A DNA stretch of 9,646 nt, from the NCBI GenBank assembly GCA_016840025.1, contig JAEOTF010000172.1, forward strand, positions 1-9,646, given 5' to 3'. Each line of letters opens with the position of its first letter. Position 1 is the first letter of the stretch. The DNA comes from Candidatus Hodarchaeota archaeon (lineage in GTDB: Archaea; Asgardarchaeota; Heimdallarchaeia; Hodarchaeales; YT1-039). The notes under the pieces are model-generated. The model saw only the letters and a program-made list of their open reading frames with translations, ran no database searches and had not been told where the DNA came from. Below, one piece after another: positions 1-7,734 of the stretch. Both the position numbers and the translations under genes were made by a program.

Positions 1-612
1 ATAAAGTGCAAGAATAAGCGCAATAAATACGGGATACAAAGTGAAAGAAATTATAACAGCAAAAGAGGGGATAATAAACACATACTCTTTTCCAATAGAA
101 AGAAATAATAGCGAAATTCCGATAAGAATGAGTATTGCCCCCACAATTACTTTGAAATTAAATCCGATTATATCCACATCTTGCATAAATTCAATATTCA
201 TTAGAAAAACATCGAATCCTAAAATCATGCAAATATTCCCAATCATTCGTAATGGAACGGTGACATCTCCTAATGTAATAACCTTTGGATTTTCATCCAA
301 ATAATTGCTCAGGACACTTAGAACAATAATTAATATGGTTCCAACTATTACAGAACCATTAAGATCATACCAAATTTTCTCATCAAACAGTGGTTCTCGA
401 AACTCGAGAGGAAACATATTCAACAATAAGTTGGAAATGATTAAGACTTCAAAATTTGTTAATAAAGTAAGAAATAATAGAAAGAAGCTAAAAATATCGA
501 CAAAAAGGCGATCTTTTTCCCTATTCACCACAAATCCTTTTGCTCTTGCATAAAAGGCAGACCCCTTATTCATAAATTTAGTTACTATCTTTGACATTGA
601 CCTAACTTCCAT
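1..612 (-). CDS. Multi-span membrane protein, 5' part only (runs off left edge)
   Basis: An open minus-strand frame of 204 codons begins with ATG at 612 and reaches position 1 without a stop, so the C-terminus is missing. The first ~35 residues are polar and basic (MEVRSMSKIV...). Hydrophobic segments follow at about residues 37-64, 86-103, 120-140, 152-173 and 177-203, which indicates an integral membrane protein with at least four or five spans. I recognise no family motif. It does not resemble a MalF/MalG-type permease, so its link to the sugar genes upstream is unproven. A terminator and a 141-bp gap separate it from the solute-binding gene, suggesting its own transcript. AAGGT lies 4 nt before the ATG. 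A second ATG at 597 (MSKIVTKF) is the alternative start and has AGGT only 2 nt upstream. Coding is supported by the long stop-free frame and regular membrane hydrophobicity; function is unknown. Confidence 0.75.
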   Translation of the reverse strand, partial: MEVRSMSKIVTKFMNKGSAFYARAKGFVVNREKDRLFVDIFSFFLLFLTLLTNFEVLIISNLLLNMFPLEFREPLFDEKIWYDLNGSVIVGTILIIVLSVLSNYLDENPKVITLGDVTVPLRMIGNICMILGFDVFLMNIEFMQDVDIIGFNFKVIVGAILILIGISLLFLSIGKEYVFIIPSFAVIISFTLYPVFIALILALY

Positions 613-615
613 TAT

Positions 616-633
616 GACCTTGTTGGAAAGGTC
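616..633 (-). promoter_or_regulatory. Small hairpin covering the SD of the membrane-protein gene
   Basis: Arms 616-621 (gacctt) and 628-633 (aaggtc) are a perfect 6-bp inverted repeat with a 6-nt loop. In the minus-strand mRNA the 3' arm reads AAGGUC, the likely SD, ending 3 nt before the ATG at 612. Folding would hide the SD. It could equally be a DNA operator or chance, as 6-bp repeats are common. Confidence 0.35.
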
Positions 634-726
634 TTCAACCAATATGTATTATTCCAATCTTCTTCTTTTCTATAACTCGACCTGAGTTTTCTGTGAATTA
701 TACAAACTTTACTATAATTATTCCTA
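634..726 (-). promoter_or_regulatory. Probable promoter region of the membrane-protein gene (TATA unresolved)
   Basis: This AT-rich gap lies between the operon terminator and the membrane-protein start. On the minus strand it contains several TATA-like strings, notably around 677-671 (GTTATAG) and 703-696 (GTATAATT). None clearly stands out. The one at 677-671 would place a transcript start near 646 and give a leader of about 34 nt including the hairpin. Confidence 0.25.
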
Positions 727-750
727 TAAAAAGAAAAAGAGAAAAAAAAA
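727..750 (-). terminator. T-tract terminator of the GH57/solute-binding operon
   Basis: Three bases after the TAG stop at 756-754, the minus strand runs into nine T (750-742), then CTC, five T, C and five T. Pyrimidine tracts with oligo-T runs directly downstream of a stop codon are the usual intrinsic termination signal in archaea, and no stem is required. The position fits the end of the three-gene operon. Confidence 0.7.
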
Positions 751-753
751 GCT

Positions 754-2316
754 CTATTTTGTAGTTTTTCTCTTTCTTAGCCGATACATTTGTCCGATTG
801 TAAGCATAGTAATTGCAAAAATCACCCATTCAAAACCTGGTGAATATTCTTCAGATGTCGTTGTTGCTGTTGTAGTACTTGTTTCGGACTCTGTCTCTGT
901 GATTGTTCCAGTTCCTGATGTTGATTCCGTAGAAGTGGTTATAATTGGACAAGTCATAGGTATATACTCTTTCCATAAAGTTATTGTTGATTCAAGAAAT
1001 TGATCTAATGTATTATCGCCTGCGAGGTATAGATCCAGTTCATTCGCTAAATCGGTTTCTAATCGAGCCCAATAATGGCTTACAGGCACCTGGGTGGCAA
1101 CGTCTGTCATTTTCTTGAATACTTGGAGGTAATCCCAAGCATCAGATGCTTGAACATCAGCAGCGTCAAAAGCACTTTGTCTTGCTGGAACCAGATAATA
1201 TTCTTTTGACCTGAGTTTCATGGCATCTGTTGATGTCATAAATTTAGCTAGTTTTACAGCAGCTTCTACTTTACTAGCCTCGGCATATTTACTTACAATA
1301 TAAGCATGACCACCCAATGGAGCACCTTGATTTCCATCTGCATCATGGGGGAGCTGCATGATCCCTAGATTGTCAAGACTCGCATAGGGCTTAGCTCCTT
1401 CAACAGAATCATTGAATTCGATTGAATTCTCTAAGAAATCACGTAGTTGCCAGGGTCCCTGCTGAATCATTGCTACTTGAACTGTAGATGGGTTAGCAAA
1501 GTATGCATTCAGAGTTCCCCAACCTTGGAGATCCCAAGCAGGAGTATAGGCAGCATCAACAATTTCTTTCACTTCACCAAAGGCTTGTTTACTCCCTTCG
1601 GTGTTTATTGCAATATCACCCACACAAACTGCATTACCTTCGAAAATTTGACCACCATTACCAAAGTAGACCCCTTGGGCACCAAAGAACATCCCTGCCA
1701 TGGTAAAACCATATTTTCGATTATTCTGGTCAGAAGTATCAGTCAAATCTGCACAATATTGTTTGAATTCAGTCCATGTCCAGGATGTATCAACGTTGAT
1801 CGCTGAGGTATTGATTCCTGCCTGCTCAAATAGATATTTGTTATAGAATAAAGCAGGAGCGTCCACAACCTGAGGAAAACCCCAATAATGTGGAAATCCG
1901 TCGCTTCCTGTATATCTAATTAAACGTAGTGCGTTTGGAATAAAATCTTCTAAATCTCCCGCATCAAAGTATTCATCAAGAGGTAGGAGCATGTCTGCTT
2001 GTGCGAACTCTATTACCCAGTCTCGAGCTGCTCGAAAGACTTCAGGCTCTTCTGCAGCTATGAAAGCACTTTGATAAAGTTGACGTGCGTCAAAAAAGCC
2101 TTTCTGAACTTCTTTTACATCAACGTCGGGATTTGCAGCCTCGAATTCCGCAACAAGCTGAAGAACTCCTGGTTTCTCTGCATCATTTTCTGTATACCAG
2201 AGCTCAATTTCAATTAATTTTGGGGCGCTTTTGGCCGGTAAAGTGGGTGTAACAGTCAGAAGCGGTAATATCATCAATAAAATTCCTAGAAATGCGGTTA
2301 TTGACTTTTGTTTCAT
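754..2316 (-). CDS. Extracellular solute-binding protein (family 1, MalE-like), membrane-anchored
   Basis: A 520-residue sugar-type ABC transporter binding protein. Residues 1-30 are a signal peptide (MKQKS, hydrophobic core 7-24) with no lipobox cysteine. The mature domain (~35-450) has family-1 features: IELWYT at the first strand, FEAANPDVDV near 58, a region around 145-165 with WGFPQVVDAPALFYNKYLF, and SWTWTEFKQY near 178. A Ser/Thr-rich stalk (~459-490) leads to SPGFEW, a helix at ~494-511 and the tail RLRKRKTTK. This is a tripartite C-terminus like PGF-CTERM-type archaeal surface proteins, so the protein is anchored at its C-terminus. I chose ATG 2316 rather than ATG 2331: GGAAGTGAT sits at proper spacing before 2316, and 2331 would put polar MEVID before the signal peptide and overlap the upstream gene. 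It is the last gene of the operon. The ligand is inferred from the neighbouring GH57 gene to be malto-oligosaccharide; no permease is present to confirm it. Confidence 0.9.
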   Translation of the reverse strand: MKQKSITAFLGILLMILPLLTVTPTLPAKSAPKLIEIELWYTENDAEKPGVLQLVAEFEAANPDVDVKEVQKGFFDARQLYQSAFIAAEEPEVFRAARDWVIEFAQADMLLPLDEYFDAGDLEDFIPNALRLIRYTGSDGFPHYWGFPQVVDAPALFYNKYLFEQAGINTSAINVDTSWTWTEFKQYCADLTDTSDQNNRKYGFTMAGMFFGAQGVYFGNGGQIFEGNAVCVGDIAINTEGSKQAFGEVKEIVDAAYTPAWDLQGWGTLNAYFANPSTVQVAMIQQGPWQLRDFLENSIEFNDSVEGAKPYASLDNLGIMQLPHDADGNQGAPLGGHAYIVSKYAEASKVEAAVKLAKFMTSTDAMKLRSKEYYLVPARQSAFDAADVQASDAWDYLQVFKKMTDVATQVPVSHYWARLETDLANELDLYLAGDNTLDQFLESTITLWKEYIPMTCPIITTSTESTSGTGTITETESETSTTTATTTSEEYSPGFEWVIFAITMLTIGQMYRLRKRKTTK

Positions 2317-2320
2317 ATCT

Positions 2321-2329
2321 ATCACTTCC
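2321..2329 (-). promoter_or_regulatory. SD deciding the start of the second solute-binding gene
   Basis: The minus strand reads GGAAGTGAT, one mismatch from the extended archaeal SD GGAGGTGAT, then AGAT and ATG at 2316. It overlaps the final codons (Trp-Lys-stop) of the upstream gene. The GGAAGT core is 7 nt from the ATG, the same distance as GGAGGT before the preceding gene. It therefore favours 2316 over the ATG at 2331, which lies just upstream of this SD. Confidence 0.7.
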
Positions 2330-3797
2330 ATTTCTGCTTACGGCGAATCATTACAACTCCCATTGCACTTATTCCAAGAAGAACTAGCCATAGTTCAAAT
2401 CCAATAATTACTCCGGATTCCTCCTTCACTGTTGTTTCTAACTCAGTTTTCACTGTCGTCTTTGTTATTATCGTAGTGTTTGTAACCGGTAGAGGTGGTG
2501 GATTGGGATGTAATCCATCATCAAGTGCTGATTCAGGAAGAAGCTGTTTGAACATAATTGATATTGCTGTTTGCAGTTGGTTAGTTGTTTTCTCTCCATC
2601 TAAAAATTGATAGACTTGCTCTTGAAAAGTTCCTTCAATACCGTACATATAAAGTGAGATAGGTTTTTTATATGCTCGATCAATTGCTGCTTTAATTGTT
2701 GTTAGTACAGGATTGTTGCTAAACTCAGTGGAGAGATATGTGTCATCAAGTGTAGGAGCAAGATATGTATCAGTAGCAATACTCAGTTGAACTTCATCGC
2801 TGCACATAAAATTGCTAAATTCTGTTAAATCTTCGACTGCGCTTGTACTCAAATCTGTGTGAAGTAAGAAAGCTTGAGCATGTAGAACTCCACCTCTTGC
2901 TGGTGTCTCCATCACTATAAGATCTCCATCTTCACCTACATCAGTTTCATTAAGTAGCGGATACAGGAGAGAAATTGGTTGAAACACAGTTGCAACTCGA
3001 CTTTCATTAATGAAAGATACCACAGAGGCAAGTGTTCCTTGCTCATCCCAGTCTGGTGCTACCTGATACGTTCGTAAGAGGTTATCAATGAAGTTAAACG
3101 TTCCTAGTGCCTGTTCAGAGTCTCCAGTGACGTGGTTGGAATCAACCAGGTACTTTTCAAATAATCTAGAGCCGTTCCCATAGAAAAATGCTTCAAAAGA
3201 CATCATCCCTTCTAGTATATGTCCATATATTCCCGTTGTTGGGTTTGTTAAATTCGTAGCTTTACGAACTGCATTCTCGAATTGATCCCATGACCATCTA
3301 GACTCAGTGGAAAGGTCAACTCCATAACTGTCAAAAAGCTCTTGATTGTAAACCGTTACTGTAGTATCAAGATAAACGGGATATCCATACGTCTGTTTAG
3401 TAGCGGATGCGTCATAATACGAAACCAATCGTACTGCTTCCTCGCGGAAATTAATTTGGTCAAGGGTAACTGTTTTCAGCCTATCGTTAGCTACAAGGCT
3501 CGGAATCCAGGTAGTTGGACAGAGAATTAGATCCGGTTGGTTGTCCTTAGTAAATGCATCAAAATATGTCTCACGAAAATCTTCATTAATTGCAGTGGCG
3601 TTGATTTCAATATCTGAATTTACTGTTTCAAATGCATTAATTTTTTCCATTAATGTTGATTCGATATGCGAGGGAAGTGCATACCATAAAGTATATGTCT
3701 CTGTGGTCTGTGCTCCGCCACTATAAAGCTGAAAATTGAAAGGTAGACTTCCAATGATAAAAACAACAATGATGAGAAGACTTAGTCCTTTTTTCAA
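2322..3797 (-). CDS. Extracellular solute-binding protein (family 1), membrane-anchored, TTG start
   Basis: A 491-residue paralogue of the next gene. The signal peptide is at ~1-28 (MKKGLSLLIIVVFIIG), again with no lipobox Cys. The binding domain (~33-420) shows YTLWYALPSH at the first strand, FETVNSDIEI near 56, YGYPVYLDTTVTVYNQELF near 137 and SRWSWDQFENA near 166, all aligning with equivalent stretches of its neighbour. A Pro/Thr stalk (~430-458) precedes a membrane helix at ~464-483 (IIGFELWLVLLGI...) and the basic tail RRKQKWK. The start is TTG, directly abutting the TAA of the GH57 gene; no ATG lies nearby, GGAGGT is 7 nt upstream, and the signal peptide follows at once. Gene order makes a glucan oligosaccharide ligand likely, but this rests on context. 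The two neighbours have clearly diverged, so they may bind different chain lengths or sugars. Confidence 0.9.
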   Translation of the reverse strand: MKKGLSLLIIVVFIIGSLPFNFQLYSGGAQTTETYTLWYALPSHIESTLMEKINAFETVNSDIEINATAINEDFRETYFDAFTKDNQPDLILCPTTWIPSLVANDRLKTVTLDQINFREEAVRLVSYYDASATKQTYGYPVYLDTTVTVYNQELFDSYGVDLSTESRWSWDQFENAVRKATNLTNPTTGIYGHILEGMMSFEAFFYGNGSRLFEKYLVDSNHVTGDSEQALGTFNFIDNLLRTYQVAPDWDEQGTLASVVSFINESRVATVFQPISLLYPLLNETDVGEDGDLIVMETPARGGVLHAQAFLLHTDLSTSAVEDLTEFSNFMCSDEVQLSIATDTYLAPTLDDTYLSTEFSNNPVLTTIKAAIDRAYKKPISLYMYGIEGTFQEQVYQFLDGEKTTNQLQTAISIMFKQLLPESALDDGLHPNPPPLPVTNTTIITKTTVKTELETTVKEESGVIIGFELWLVLLGISAMGVVMIRRKQKWK

Positions 3798-6700
3798 TTA
3801 TGGGACCTCCTTTTTACTCTTACGCCATAGTATGAACGCAAAGAGCACTAGTAAGATCGTTAATCCGGTTAAACCGGGAGCTGTTTCAGTTTTCGTAGTT
3901 AATTCTGTTTCTATTATTGTTATTATAGTTGTCTCTGTTACTTGAATTGTTGTTGGTCCCATAGTTGTGGTTTCTTCTGTTAATGTTGAAGGTTCTTCTT
4001 CGACTAAGTTGGTAACAGTAATACTTACAGAATCAGAATCCCAATTCCCAGCAGCATCAAATGCAACCACCGATATAGTAACTTGTCCTCCTACAGGGAC
4101 TTCTACTGTTAAACCACCTGTGTGATTTTTCGGTTCGTCCACTAACTTAATCTTTCCAATAAGATATTGGTTTGCATAAATTTTGATTCTACTAACTACT
4201 TGATTGTCCTGAATGTCCCATTGAACGTTAACCGATACATTTGCGGTGTTTTGAGCGTCAAATGACGCGCCAGGATTTGGTGAGGTAATATTAACATTAG
4301 GTGATAAAACATCGATTTCATAGGCAATACCTGGTCCAACTGCAAATACTGTTGCATAACTTTCACTAGTCCAGCTGTCCAGAATATCTTCTTGATTCTT
4401 ACCTGGAGGTACCAACATATCTATGACGTTTGGATCCTTATCGCCGTCATTACGCCCTCCTACAGTCCATAGAGCTTCGTTAGCATTCACATGTCGGAAA
4501 TGGCTGTAGTCTTTGCTTCCTATGAGAACAACATAAGCCCAATCCGAGGTAGCTTCTCCTACCATGTCATAAGACATCGTTAGAGTTACTGTTTTACTGA
4601 TCAAATCACCAAAAGCCTCAAAACCAGTACCGATCTCTGTTCCATTTGTAAAGAGTACATATTGATTCGGCTCCTCACCTTCACCATTTAACATAAATTC
4701 CCAGGCATGGGCTGATTCAATGGTTACCCAAGCTTCTTCAATGGTATCTGTCCGTCCAGATCCCTCTACACGATCCGTATCAATATATACTTGAATATAC
4801 GGAAGAGTAAATGATGGGGTGTTCCAAGATAGGTCTACAACTAATTCTGTAAATTTAAAGATAAATATAACTTTACTTTCATCCTCATTGTTCAAGACCT
4901 GAAAAGAGTGGACATCTAAGTGCCCATAATAAGGATCGAAGATAGGACTTGTAGGGTAAACAATTGGTGATAGCGAACCGTCTAGATTAGCTGGATTGTC
5001 AACAGAGTCATCTCCAATTGTGTCATTCATCTCAAAGATCACATCTCCCCCTATCTTCCCCATTGGAACTGACATAGACCAAGGCCCATCATATGGTGCA
5101 ATATCCTTGTCAACTATAGGAGCTCCTGTCGCAGCTACAAAATTCCATAAAGCTACATCATTACCTTCTAGATTAAGCGTCTCAAAGGTGACCTCAAGCT
5201 CAATAACACTCCCAACAGCTATAGTCGTTAGTGTTATGTTATAGGTATAATCTGCTAACCCTGCTGCCTTTGAAACCCGAAAACTGCCCGATCCATCACC
5301 TGAGAAGTTACCAAACCATATCCCCAGTTCTGTGGCGATTTCAAACCCTAGAAACCTTGCGGAAGTTTTTTGTTCCCCATAACGTGTGAATATATTTGCA
5401 TTCTCTAAACCTGGTTCATTAAAATAAATTCCAATGAACAAACTGTCGTTGCCTATCTCCTCTGTAAAGTTGACTCCAGGACTTGGGGTAATAGCAAGAT
5501 AAAGTTTTTTCGCACTTTCAGGATATCCAGCATATATTTCTCCAACGAGGTCTGTAGTTTCTCTCGCAGTATCATTGAAATATGCTGCATCTGTCCATTC
5601 ACCTGTATCCAGAGTTCCATCAATTGTAGGTTCAATAAAACCGCTAATAACAGCACCACGGGATGGACGTTGTTTGATAAATAGTTCTGGATAGGTAGTT
5701 AGAATATCATCATCTGTCCACCCTATTCCTTTGTAAGCAGCCCGAAGAAGTGACTTAAAGGCCCAATCAAAATTCTCATCTTGACCTGAATTCTGATCTC
5801 CACCATACCACCAGAACCAGTCGCTTCCCTCTGCAGCATAGATAGCCATCCACGCATCTGTTAGATTCTCAGCTGGATGAGAATCATTGTAGACCTTCAC
5901 GGCATTACGAGCAGTAATCAATCGATCCCAGGCAATATTTTCGTCTTTCTCACCTATCCAAGTATTAAAATCACCAGCAATCCAAGAACCAGTCGTCAAT
6001 GGGACTTCGGTGAGAGTGTTTAGAGGATTTTTATTCAAAAATTGCTTAGGTGTAATAGTTTGAAGCCATCCCGCATTCTGTGCCTCTTGAATTTTAAGAT
6101 AAAATTGATTTAAAAATTCATTTCCAGTAAATTGCCCTAAATATTGATAGTTCTCCCACGCATTTTCACCGTCTAAAGCTACAGTAACTATATGAGTCGC
6201 GTCACGGATAGTAGCATTCGTTGTTGCGTTAAATGCGTCATATATTTTCTTTATCCTCCCTACGAAATCACTTGCAGCTTTTGAAGGCTCTATTCCCGAA
6301 TATTGGAAACCTACTGCATCCGAAATTCCTGTATCACGATAAACCACCATCATCTCTTCACCCTGATGACTGACGCGGTAAGGTTGGTAAAGGAGGTGCA
6401 TATCCTCTAGAGTCAAATTACCATCTTTAAAGTCATTATTTAGGAATACTTTATCAAGGTTATCTTGATCAGTAAACATCCATTCAATACCAACTTCCGT
6501 ACACATAGGAATCATTGCAGGGGTTACCGAGCCTTCACTTGGCCACATTCCATATTGTGTTGCATTAAAGGTATCGTTGAACATTTGGACACCCATCTGG
6601 ATTTGAGCTCGAGCATCTTCAGGCCATAGTGTATTATTTACTGGTAAAGGTAGATTACTATTCCCCTCGGTGGTCTCTCTGGCTAATGTTATATTAATAA

Positions 6701-7535
6701 GAAGAGGAGTAATAGGATGGAACATTGGAGTAGTAATTAATTCGACATTTCCTTGTTGTAACGCAGCTTTACTGGCTGGGAATATTTTATTTATGATATC
6801 GTAACCTGCATCGATGATATAAGTAATGTTATCATGTGTAAAACCTCCATACTGTTCTCCTACCCCTTGATACTTCCAAACCGCATCAGTATAGGCGGGC
6901 CAAAGATTCGCAATATCCCACAATTCTTGTAATGTTGCGTTATTGGCAATATAATCATGGTTGAACCAATTGATGAAAAACATTGCTTTAAGGTCCCGAA
7001 GCATTTCGTCTGTCCATGTCCTTGCTGCCTGTTCATGATCTGTCCCCCGTAGAATATCTAGCTGTGCATAGGGTCCTTGTCGAAACTGATCATTAATATC
7101 GTAGAAATAACGGATTACATATGTCTTTTCATCCAAAGTCATGTCGGATTCGTTCATTTTAGCTAGTTCTATTCGTTTATCATATACATTTCTCGTATTA
7201 TACTCTCGAAGCTGGTTAAGGAGCGAACCAGAATACTCAAAGGTTACATTCACATCACTAGGTACAAGAGACATCATGTAGTGGTAATCTTTCACGCCAT
7301 GCATATATACCCAGGGCAGTTCGTAGATATCGGTACTCGGATCCTTGTAGAATGGCTGGTGTTGATTCCAGATGATGTTCAAGTAGATAGGCGGCGCTGA
7401 AGTTTGTTTGCTACCTCTATCTGTTCCCCTTACATCTCTATTGTTAATTTGCGATATTGATATCGATGGAGCGATAATAGCAACAAGCAGGACAAAAACA
7501 ATTAAGAAAGAAACCGTGATTTTACTTTTATTCAT
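3798..7535 (-). CDS. Secreted membrane-anchored GH57 glycoside hydrolase, amylopullulanase-type
   Basis: A 1245-residue enzyme predicted to hydrolyse alpha-1,4 (and perhaps alpha-1,6) bonds in starch-like glucans outside the cell. The signal peptide is at ~1-28. The GH57 catalytic region (~48-620) carries all five family signatures: NQHQP (58-61), GNVELITTPMFHPITP (262-277), MWPSEGSV (330-337) with probable nucleophile Glu334, ALDGENAWE (453-461) with probable acid/base Asp455, and AEGSDWFWWYGGD (568-580). Then come a DOMON/CBM9-like beta domain (~628-825, starting near IDGTLDTGEW), a domain like the glucodextranase C-terminal module (~830-1070, GDDS...YPTSPIFDPYYGHLDVHSF), an Ig-like domain (~1073-1176), a Thr-rich stalk (~1178-1218), a membrane helix (~1219-1237) and tail WRKSKKEVP. 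Thermococcus/Pyrococcus amylopullulanases share this size and order and also neighbour maltodextrin transport genes. It is the first gene of the operon, with GGAGGT 6 nt before its ATG. Whether it acts on alpha-1,6 bonds cannot be told from sequence. Confidence 0.93.
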   Translation of the reverse strand: MNKSKITVSFLIVFVLLVAIIAPSISISQINNRDVRGTDRGSKQTSAPPIYLNIIWNQHQPFYKDPSTDIYELPWVYMHGVKDYHYMMSLVPSDVNVTFEYSGSLLNQLREYNTRNVYDKRIELAKMNESDMTLDEKTYVIRYFYDINDQFRQGPYAQLDILRGTDHEQAARTWTDEMLRDLKAMFFINWFNHDYIANNATLQELWDIANLWPAYTDAVWKYQGVGEQYGGFTHDNITYIIDAGYDIINKIFPASKAALQQGNVELITTPMFHPITPLLINITLARETTEGNSNLPLPVNNTLWPEDARAQIQMGVQMFNDTFNATQYGMWPSEGSVTPAMIPMCTEVGIEWMFTDQDNLDKVFLNNDFKDGNLTLEDMHLLYQPYRVSHQGEEMMVVYRDTGISDAVGFQYSGIEPSKAASDFVGRIKKIYDAFNATTNATIRDATHIVTVALDGENAWENYQYLGQFTGNEFLNQFYLKIQEAQNAGWLQTITPKQFLNKNPLNTLTEVPLTTGSWIAGDFNTWIGEKDENIAWDRLITARNAVKVYNDSHPAENLTDAWMAIYAAEGSDWFWWYGGDQNSGQDENFDWAFKSLLRAAYKGIGWTDDDILTTYPELFIKQRPSRGAVISGFIEPTIDGTLDTGEWTDAAYFNDTARETTDLVGEIYAGYPESAKKLYLAITPSPGVNFTEEIGNDSLFIGIYFNEPGLENANIFTRYGEQKTSARFLGFEIATELGIWFGNFSGDGSGSFRVSKAAGLADYTYNITLTTIAVGSVIELEVTFETLNLEGNDVALWNFVAATGAPIVDKDIAPYDGPWSMSVPMGKIGGDVIFEMNDTIGDDSVDNPANLDGSLSPIVYPTSPIFDPYYGHLDVHSFQVLNNEDESKVIFIFKFTELVVDLSWNTPSFTLPYIQVYIDTDRVEGSGRTDTIEEAWVTIESAHAWEFMLNGEGEEPNQYVLFTNGTEIGTGFEAFGDLISKTVTLTMSYDMVGEATSDWAYVVLIGSKDYSHFRHVNANEALWTVGGRNDGDKDPNVIDMLVPPGKNQEDILDSWTSESYATVFAVGPGIAYEIDVLSPNVNITSPNPGASFDAQNTANVSVNVQWDIQDNQVVSRIKIYANQYLIGKIKLVDEPKNHTGGLTVEVPVGGQVTISVVAFDAAGNWDSDSVSITVTNLVEEEPSTLTEETTTMGPTTIQVTETTIITIIETELTTKTETAPGLTGLTILLVLFAFILWRKSKKEVP
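3805..3810 (-). promoter_or_regulatory. SD embedded in the last codons of the GH57 gene
   Basis: GGAGGT on the minus strand lies inside the Lys-Glu-Val-Pro codons that end the GH57 protein, 7 nt before the TTG start at 3797. Stop TAA (3800-3798) and TTG are directly adjacent, so ribosomes ending the enzyme could re-initiate on the binding protein (translational coupling). Confidence 0.8.
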
Positions 7536-7541
7536 AATGAG

Positions 7542-7547
7542 ACCTCC
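7542..7547 (-). promoter_or_regulatory. SD of the GH57 gene
   Basis: A perfect GGAGGT on the minus strand lies 6 nt before ATG 7535. It fixes the start at MNKSKITV, which opens a signal peptide. Confidence 0.85.
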
Positions 7548-7565
7548 AACTCATAACATATTGCC

Positions 7566-7603
7566 GAAAATCAATTCCTAGAGAGGGTTTCTCTCTGATT
7601 TTC
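7566..7603 (-). promoter_or_regulatory. Two-part stem-loop in the operon 5' leader
   Basis: Outer arms 7566-7572 (gaaaatc) and 7597-7603 (gattttc) pair over 7 bp. Inner arms 7580-7585 (agagag) and 7591-7596 (ctctct) pair over 6 bp around a 5-nt loop. The arms are contiguous on one side, while 7 nt (7573-7579) bulge on the other, giving 13 pairs in all. It ends 31 nt upstream of the GH57 start codon. It may be an RNA element in the leader or an operator near a promoter; the sequence does not decide. Confidence 0.5.
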
Positions 7604-7609
7604 AACAAA
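7598..7609. repeat. 12-bp direct repeat, copy 1
   Basis: attttcaacaaa occurs here and again exactly at 7962-7973, both within the divergent control region. It could be a shared regulator site, but AT-rich DNA makes a chance match possible. This copy overlaps the outer arm of the operon stem-loop. Confidence 0.4.
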
Positions 7610-7734
7610 TTCAAAGATAGTTTTCTTTAAATTATTGAAATAGATAAGATAGATGGGTTAGTTTTAAGTAATAACGGTGTGAAGTAGAATCAAAAAAAGG
7701 GATTAGAATCTTAGGAAATAATAGAAAGGTCATC

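Noticed and set aside
41..553. Two plus-strand open frames near the left end
   Set aside because: They lie antisense to the membrane-protein gene, have no SD, and have compositions expected from reading a hydrophobic gene backwards. The minus frame is longer and stop-free across both.
2317..2331. ATG at 2331 as the start of the second solute-binding protein
   Set aside because: It would overlap the upstream gene by 10 bp, lies upstream of the good SD-like GGAAGTGAT, and adds acidic MEVID before an otherwise normal signal peptide.
7685..7710. Short direct repeat tagaatc (7685-7691 and 7704-7710)
   Set aside because: Seven bases twice in AT-rich DNA is expected by chance, and it has no clear place relative to a promoter.
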